A stretch of DNA of 64,000 bases. Source: Burkholderia sp. Nafp2/4-1b. Its GTDB lineage: Bacteria > Pseudomonadota > Gammaproteobacteria > Burkholderiales > Burkholderiaceae. Positions 59,405-64,000 of the stretch are shown in pieces; position 1 is the stretch's first letter, and the number at the start of each line of letters is the position of its first letter. The notes below the pieces were generated by a model. That model saw nothing but the letters and a program-made list of their open reading frames with translations, searched no databases and was not told the DNA's origin. Location of the stretch: NCBI RefSeq assembly GCF_003635165.1, contig NZ_ML058606.1:62001-126000 (forward strand). Reading direction: 5' to 3'. A program made the position numbers and the translations under genes.

Positions 59405-59857
59405 GCCGGATCGGCGACGGCGCACGACGGTCCTGTCGTGCACGCGCCGCCTTTCGGGGAAGACCACACGCGGCGCCTTCGGGCGCCGCAATTCGTCAGA
59501 CGCAAAGGTTTGCGCTATTAAATAGAGCTGATCTTCGACGCAGATTTCGCCTGACCAAAGTGGCCGCCCGACGCTGAATCGCCGCGGCATGCGGAGCAGG
59601 CCTTTCGCGCCCGTTCTCGCTGAGGCACACTCACCAGCACACCCCGTCATGGGGCGCCGGGCCGCCACTCCGTACCGGCAATTCTTGCCGACATCCGCCC
59701 GGGCAGCGCCTGCGCCGGCCGCCCGCAGCGGGCCCGATATACCCTTTCAACCAGTCATGTTACTGTCACGCCAGTTTCATCGATTGTCACATTATCGTCA
59801 TGAGGAGCCCCTAACCTTCGCGGTGCCGTAGTCATCCGCTCACACACTGGAGGTCTC
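59405..59857. other. Gap glmM-pstS, 453 bp
   Basis: No gene. Two hairpins without T runs follow glmM (GCACGAC/GTCGTGC 59422-59441; GCGGCGCC-TTCG-GGCGCCGC 59470-59489), probably ending its transcript. An AT-rich patch at 59500-59530 is unexplained. The pst promoter with Pho boxes occupies 59752-59820. Confidence 0.5.
59752..59801 (+). promoter_or_regulatory. Pho box array upstream of pstS
   Basis: TGTCA-type half-sites start at about 59753, 59764, 59775, 59785 and 59796, a 10-11-bp period, best seen in CTGTCAC, GTTTCAT and TTGTCAC. This is the PhoB direct-repeat pattern, with enough units for two PhoB dimers. TAACCT, about 10 bp beyond, may be the -10. Confidence 0.8.
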
Positions 59858-60892
59858 ATGAAATTGATGCAAACCGCGATTGCCGGCCTGGCTGGCGCGC
59901 TTTTCGCCGTCGCCGCTCACGCAGCCGACATCACGGGCGCAGGCAGCACGTTCGCTATGCCGATCTATACGAAATGGGCCGCTGACTACCAGCAGGCCGG
60001 CGGCGCGAAGGTGAACTATCAAGGTATCGGTTCGTCGGGCGGCCTGAAGCAGATCAATGCGAAGACGGTCGATTTTGCCGGTTCGGACGCTCCGCTGAAG
60101 GACGACGAACTCGCGAAGGAAGGCCTGTTCCAGTTCCCGACGGTCGTCGGCGGCGTGGTGCCGGTCGTCAACGTGCCGGGCGTGAAGGCCGGCGAACTGA
60201 CGCTGTCGGGCCCGGTGCTCGGCGACATCTACCTCGGCAAGATCAAGAAGTGGAACGACCCGGCGATCGCCGCGCTGAACCCGAAGGTCAAGCTGCCGGA
60301 TACGGACATCGCGGTCGTTCGCCGCGCTGACGGCTCGGGCACGAGCTTCATCTGGACGAACTACCTGTCGAAGGTCAGCGACGAGTGGAAGTCGAAGATC
60401 GGCGAAGGCACGACGGTCAACTGGCCGACGGGCACGGGCGGCAAGGGCAACGACGGCGTCGCGGCCTTCGTGCAGCGCCTGCCGGGCGCGATCGGCTACG
60501 TCGAATGGGCGTACGCCAAGAAGAACAACATGGTCTACACGGCCCTGAAGAACTCGACGGGCACGGTGGTCGAGCCGAAGACCGAAACGTTCAAGGCCGC
60601 TGCCGCGGGCGCGAACTGGTCGAAGTCGTTCTACCAGATCCTGACGAACCAGCCGGGCAAGGAAGCATGGCCGGTCGTCGGCGCGACGTTCGTGCTGCTG
60701 CACGCGAAGCAGGACAAGCCGGAGCAGGGCGCCGAAACGCTGAAGTTCTTCAGCTGGGCGTTCAAGAACGGCGAAAAGGCTGCCGACAGCCTCGACTACA
60801 TCTCGCTGCCGCCGGCAGTCGAGGCGGAAATCCGCAAGCAGTGGAAGGTCAAGGTGACGGACGCATCGGGCAAGCCGGTCGCCGCGGAGTAA
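59858..60892 (+). CDS. pstS: Phosphate ABC transporter, periplasmic phosphate-binding protein
   Basis: 344 residues with a signal peptide cut after FAVAAHA. Mature protein begins [18 protein letters not shown], the PstS start, with phosphate-contact segments [24 protein letters not shown], and RADGSGTSF. Captures phosphate for PstCAB. Begins behind the Pho box, with CTGGAGG as ribosome-binding site. Induced by phosphate starvation via PhoB-PhoR, as inferred from the box. Confidence 0.96.
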   Translation: MKLMQTAIAGLAGALFAVAAHAADITGAGSTFAMPIYTKWAADYQQAGGAKVNYQGIGSSGGLKQINAKTVDFAGSDAPLKDDELAKEGLFQFPTVVGGVVPVVNVPGVKAGELTLSGPVLGDIYLGKIKKWNDPAIAALNPKVKLPDTDIAVVRRADGSGTSFIWTNYLSKVSDEWKSKIGEGTTVNWPTGTGGKGNDGVAAFVQRLPGAIGYVEWAYAKKNNMVYTALKNSTGTVVEPKTETFKAAAAGANWSKSFYQILTNQPGKEAWPVVGATFVLLHAKQDKPEQGAETLKFFSWAFKNGEKAADSLDYISLPPAVEAEIRKQWKVKVTDASGKPVAAE

Positions 60893-60986
60893 GCAACACA
60901 GCGGTTCGCTGCCCGGCCGTGCCGGTCGGGCAGTGTGTGCGGTAAGGCCGGGCGTCACGGCGCCCGGCGATCCAGAACAGGCACCC

Positions 60987-61970
60987 ATGTCTGAAATTTC
61001 CTATACGTCCTCCCGGTCCGACGCCGCGTCGCAACGCGCGCCGAGCCGCATCGGCGACGTTGTCTTCGGCGGCCTCGCACGGCTTGCCGCGATCGTGACC
61101 CTGCTGCTGCTGGGCGGGATCATCGTTTCCCTGATCATTGCGTCGCTGCCGACCATCCAGAAGTTCGGCCTCGGCTTTTTCTGGCAATCCGAGTGGGATC
61201 CGAACTCGGATGTCTACGGCGCACTCGTGCCGATCTACGGCACGCTCGTGACGTCGATCATCGCACTCGCCATCGCGGTGCCGGTCAGCTTCGGCATCGC
61301 ACTGTTTCTCACCGAGCTGTCGCCCGTGTGGCTGCGCCGCCCGCTCGGCATCGCGATCGAACTGCTCGCCGCGATTCCGTCGATCGTCTACGGGATGTGG
61401 GGCCTGCTCGTGTTCGCGCCGATCTTCGCCGAATACTTCCAGAAACCGATCGGCCGCCTGCTCAAGGACGTATGGGTGCTCGGTCCGCTGACGTCCGGCC
61501 CGCCGATCGGTATCGGCATCCTCGCCGCCGGCGTGATCCTCGCGATCATGATCATTCCGTACATCGCATCGGTGATGCGCGACGTGTTCGAAGTCACGCC
61601 CGTGCTGCTGAAGGAATCGGCGTACGGGATCGGCTGCACGACGTGGGAAGTGATGTGGAAGGTCGTGCTCCCCTATACCAAGACCGGCGTGATCGGCGGC
61701 GTGATGCTCGGCCTCGGCCGCGCGCTCGGCGAAACGATGGCCGTGACCTTCGTGATCGGCAACACGAACCTGCTCGACAGCGTGTCGCTGTTCGCATCGG
61801 GCAACAGCATCACGTCGGCGCTCGCGAACGAATTCGCGGAAGCGCAACCGGGCCTGCATACGTCCGCGCTGATGGAACTCGGCCTGATCCTGTTCGTGAT
61901 CACGTTCATCGTGCTGTCCATCTCCAAACTGCTGCTGCTTCGTCTCGAGAAGGGAGAGGGCAAGAAATGA
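60987..61970 (+). CDS. pstC: Phosphate ABC transporter permease PstC
   Basis: 327 residues, about 6 TM helices; binding-protein-dependent transport signature [20 protein letters not shown] (EAA loop). One of two inner-membrane channels of the Pst system. Starts 94 bp after pstS; ends with an ATGA overlap with pstA. Confidence 0.94.
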   Translation: MSEISYTSSRSDAASQRAPSRIGDVVFGGLARLAAIVTLLLLGGIIVSLIIASLPTIQKFGLGFFWQSEWDPNSDVYGALVPIYGTLVTSIIALAIAVPVSFGIALFLTELSPVWLRRPLGIAIELLAAIPSIVYGMWGLLVFAPIFAEYFQKPIGRLLKDVWVLGPLTSGPPIGIGILAAGVILAIMIIPYIASVMRDVFEVTPVLLKESAYGIGCTTWEVMWKVVLPYTKTGVIGGVMLGLGRALGETMAVTFVIGNTNLLDSVSLFASGNSITSALANEFAEAQPGLHTSALMELGLILFVITFIVLSISKLLLLRLEKGEGKK

Positions 61971-62860
61971 GCGAGCCCATCATGAATTTCCCGGGGCCGA
62001 GCGGCGCCGTCCTCGAAGCGATGCGCAACCGCCTGCAGCGCAAGCGCAAGGTGACCAACGCGATCGCGCTGACCGCATCGCTCGCCGCCATGGCATTCGG
62101 CCTGCTGTGGCTCGTGTGGATCCTGTACACGACGGTGCATCTCGGTGTCGGCGGCCTGTCGGTGCAGTTGTTCACCGAATCGACGCCGGCGCCGAACACG
62201 GAAGGCGGCGGTCTCGCGAACGCGATCGTCGGCAGCCTGCTGCTGTGCGGTTTCGGCACGCTGATCGGCACGCCGATCGGCATCCTCGCGGGCGTCTATC
62301 TCGCCGAATACGGCCAGAAGAACCTGCTGGCGAGCACGATCCGCTTCATCAACGACATCCTGCTGTCGGCACCGTCGATCGTGATCGGCCTGTTCGTGTA
62401 CGCGATCGTCGTCGCGAAGTCGGGGCGCTTTTCGGGCTGGGCCGGCGTGATCGCACTCGCGCTGCTGCAGATCCCGATCGTGATCCGCACGACCGAAAAC
62501 ATGCTGAAGCTCGTGCCGAACGCGCTGCGCGAAGCGGCCGTCGCGCTCGGCACGCCGAAGTGGCGCATGGTGCTGAAGATCACGCTGCGCGCGTCGATCG
62601 GCGGGATCGTGACGGGCGTGCTGCTCGCGGTCGCGCGGATCGCCGGCGAAACGGCGCCGCTGCTGTTCACGGCCCTGTCGAACCAGTTCTTCTCGTGGGA
62701 CATGAGCCAGCCGATGGCCAACCTGCCCGTCACGATCTACAAGTTCGCGATGAGCCCGTTTGCCGAATGGCAGTCGCTCGCATGGGCGGGCGTGTTCCTG
62801 ATTACGCTCGGGGTGCTCGGACTCAACGTCCTGGCGCGCTCGATCTTCTCGAAAAAGTAA
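61967..62860 (+). CDS. pstA: Phosphate ABC transporter permease PstA
   Basis: 297 residues, about 6 TM helices; EAA loop [20 protein letters not shown], and [20 protein letters not shown] at the first permease helix. Pairs with PstC. ATG overlaps the pstC stop by four bases, indicating coupled translation. Confidence 0.94.
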   Translation: MSEPIMNFPGPSGAVLEAMRNRLQRKRKVTNAIALTASLAAMAFGLLWLVWILYTTVHLGVGGLSVQLFTESTPAPNTEGGGLANAIVGSLLLCGFGTLIGTPIGILAGVYLAEYGQKNLLASTIRFINDILLSAPSIVIGLFVYAIVVAKSGRFSGWAGVIALALLQIPIVIRTTENMLKLVPNALREAAVALGTPKWRMVLKITLRASIGGIVTGVLLAVARIAGETAPLLFTALSNQFFSWDMSQPMANLPVTIYKFAMSPFAEWQSLAWAGVFLITLGVLGLNVLARSIFSKK

Positions 62861-62875
62861 CGGCGGAGCGATCCG

Positions 62876-63724
62876 ATGAATATGGCAGAAAGCCACCTGA
62901 ATCCCGTCGAGCGCGCCGCTGCGCCCGCCGGCACGCAAGACGCGGCACCTGGCCGTCCGCTGGCGCCGCTGAACGCGAAGATCGAGGTCAACAACCTCAA
63001 CTTCTTCTACAACAAGTTCCACGCGCTGAAGAACATCAACCTGCGCATTCCCGAAGGCAAGGTGACGGCGTTCATCGGCCCGTCGGGCTGCGGCAAGTCG
63101 ACGCTGCTGCGCACGTTCAACAAGATGTACGCGCTCTATCCGGAGCAGCGCGCCGAAGGCGAAATCCTGATGGACGGCGAGAACCTGCTGACCACCAAGC
63201 GCGACATCTCGCTGCTGCGCGCGCGAATCGGCATGGTGTTCCAGAAGCCGACTCCGTTCCCGATGTCGATCTACGACAACATCGCGTTCGGCGTGAAGAT
63301 GTTCGAAAAGCTCACGCGCTCGGAGATGGACGATCGCGTCGAGTGGGCGCTGACGAAGGCCGCGCTGTGGAACGAAGTGAAGGACAAGCTGAACCAGAGC
63401 GGCTACGGGCTGTCCGGCGGCCAGCAGCAGCGTCTGTGCATCGCGCGCGGCATCGCGATCCGTCCGGAAGTGCTGCTGCTCGACGAGCCGTGCTCTGCGC
63501 TCGACCCGATCTCGACGGGCCGCATCGAAGAGCTGATCGCGGAGCTGAAGAGCGACTACACGGTCGTGATCGTCACGCACAACATGCAGCAGGCCGCGCG
63601 CTGCTCGGACTTCACGGCCTACATGTACCTGGGCGAGTTGATCGAATTCGGCGAAACCGAAAAGATCTTCATCAAGCCGGTGCGCAAGGAAACGGAAGAC
63701 TACATCACCGGCCGTTTCGGCTGA
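62876..63724 (+). CDS. pstB: Phosphate ABC transporter ATP-binding protein PstB
   Basis: 282 residues. Drives phosphate import. Walker [11 protein letters not shown]-loop QKPTPFPMS, signature LSGGQQQR, Walker [13 protein letters not shown]-loop THNMQQAAR. An N-terminal 35-residue Ala/Pro-rich extension precedes the usual start [15 protein letters not shown] before ATG 62876 supports the longer form. Confidence 0.96.
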   Translation: MNMAESHLNPVERAAAPAGTQDAAPGRPLAPLNAKIEVNNLNFFYNKFHALKNINLRIPEGKVTAFIGPSGCGKSTLLRTFNKMYALYPEQRAEGEILMDGENLLTTKRDISLLRARIGMVFQKPTPFPMSIYDNIAFGVKMFEKLTRSEMDDRVEWALTKAALWNEVKDKLNQSGYGLSGGQQQRLCIARGIAIRPEVLLLDEPCSALDPISTGRIEELIAELKSDYTVVIVTHNMQQAARCSDFTAYMYLGELIEFGETEKIFIKPVRKETEDYITGRFG

Positions 63725-63742
63725 TGACGGAGAACAACAACC

Positions 63743-64000
63743 ATGTCGGATAAACATCTGTCGAGCCAGTTCGATGCGGATCTCAACGCCGTGTCGTCGA
63801 AGGTGCTGGAAATGGGCGGCCTCGTCGAGTCGCAGATCGTCGGTGCGATGTACGCGCTCAACGAATTCGACCGCGAAGCGGCCGAGCGCGTGATCACGGC
63901 CGAGGAAACGCTGAACGCGATGGAAGTCGAGATCGACCAGGAGTGCGGCAACATCATCGCGCGGAGACAGCCTGCCGCGCGTGACCTGCGCCTTCTGATG
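63743..64000 (+). CDS. phoU: Phosphate-signalling regulator PhoU (5' part only)
   Basis: Partial: 86 codons to the window edge. SSQFDADLNAVSSKVLEMGG and EVEIDQECGNIIARRQPAARDLRLLM fit the three-helix PhoU repeat, with the metal-binding acidic residues. PhoU links Pst transport to PhoR and shuts down the regulon when phosphate is ample. Last visible pst gene; phoB/phoR would be expected beyond. Confidence 0.93.
   Translation, partial: MSDKHLSSQFDADLNAVSSKVLEMGGLVESQIVGAMYALNEFDREAAERVITAEETLNAMEVEIDQECGNIIARRQPAARDLRLLM

Overview
The window reads as a 64-kb piece of a Burkholderia chromosome, most likely the primary chromosome of a Burkholderia cepacia complex species. The reasons are high GC with strong G/C third-codon bias, several LysR genes next to the genes they probably control, a DUF4148 protein, a DUF2242 lipoprotein, and the core orders dnaQ-rnhA / gloB-mltD, carA-exporter-carB-greA, yhbY / rlmE-ftsH-folP-glmM and pstSCAB-phoU. 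The species call is inference. I saw no tRNA, rRNA, insertion sequence, prophage or CRISPR array.

Left part (1-26 kb) is accessory metabolism. It opens inside a branched-chain 2-oxoacid dehydrogenase operon (E1-beta end, E2, E3) closed by a clear terminator. Then come an NAD(P)-binding protein, an SRAP/YedK DNA-protein crosslink enzyme, and an NCS1 permease with a porin behind an unusual palindrome cluster. A LysR gene sits divergent to a likely operon of MHS transporter, M20 amidohydrolase and acetylpolyamine amidohydrolase. After that follow an MFS exporter, azoreductase/LysR, a LysR/serine-threonine deaminase-like pair, a DUF2242 lipoprotein with a repetitive tail, an NhaR-like regulator facing a TerC gene, two small heat-shock proteins behind a sigma-32-like promoter, and a 3-hydroxyacyl-CoA dehydrogenase family gene.

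Middle part (25.5-34.3 kb) is a complete malonate-use locus: a divergent LysR (MdcR-like), the MadLM malonate transporter, then mdcA-C-D-E-G-B-H. Most junctions in it are ATGA or overlapping. Between mdcD and mdcE lies an extra 61-codon frame, joined by ATGA on both sides and rich in hairpins.

Region 34.4-46.9 kb holds a degenerate phospholipase-D-like protein, a phosphoribosyltransferase overlapping tail-to-tail with an intracellular PHB depolymerase, a GST, an MHS transporter with a long leader, ynfA, dnaQ, rnhA, a methyltransferase, gloB, mltD and an MFS gene.

Region 47-64 kb is core: carbamoyl-phosphate synthetase with an amino-acid exporter between its subunits, greA behind a likely terminator leader, a DUF4149 protein, yhbY, rlmE, ftsH, folP, glmM, and the high-affinity phosphate operon behind a multi-repeat Pho box. 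phoU is cut by the window end.

The least explained signals are a candidate small RNA at 16764-16840, a greA leader RNA at 52438-52523, the coupled structured element inside the mdc operon, and the operator cluster at 5582-5626. These are predictions from sequence only.
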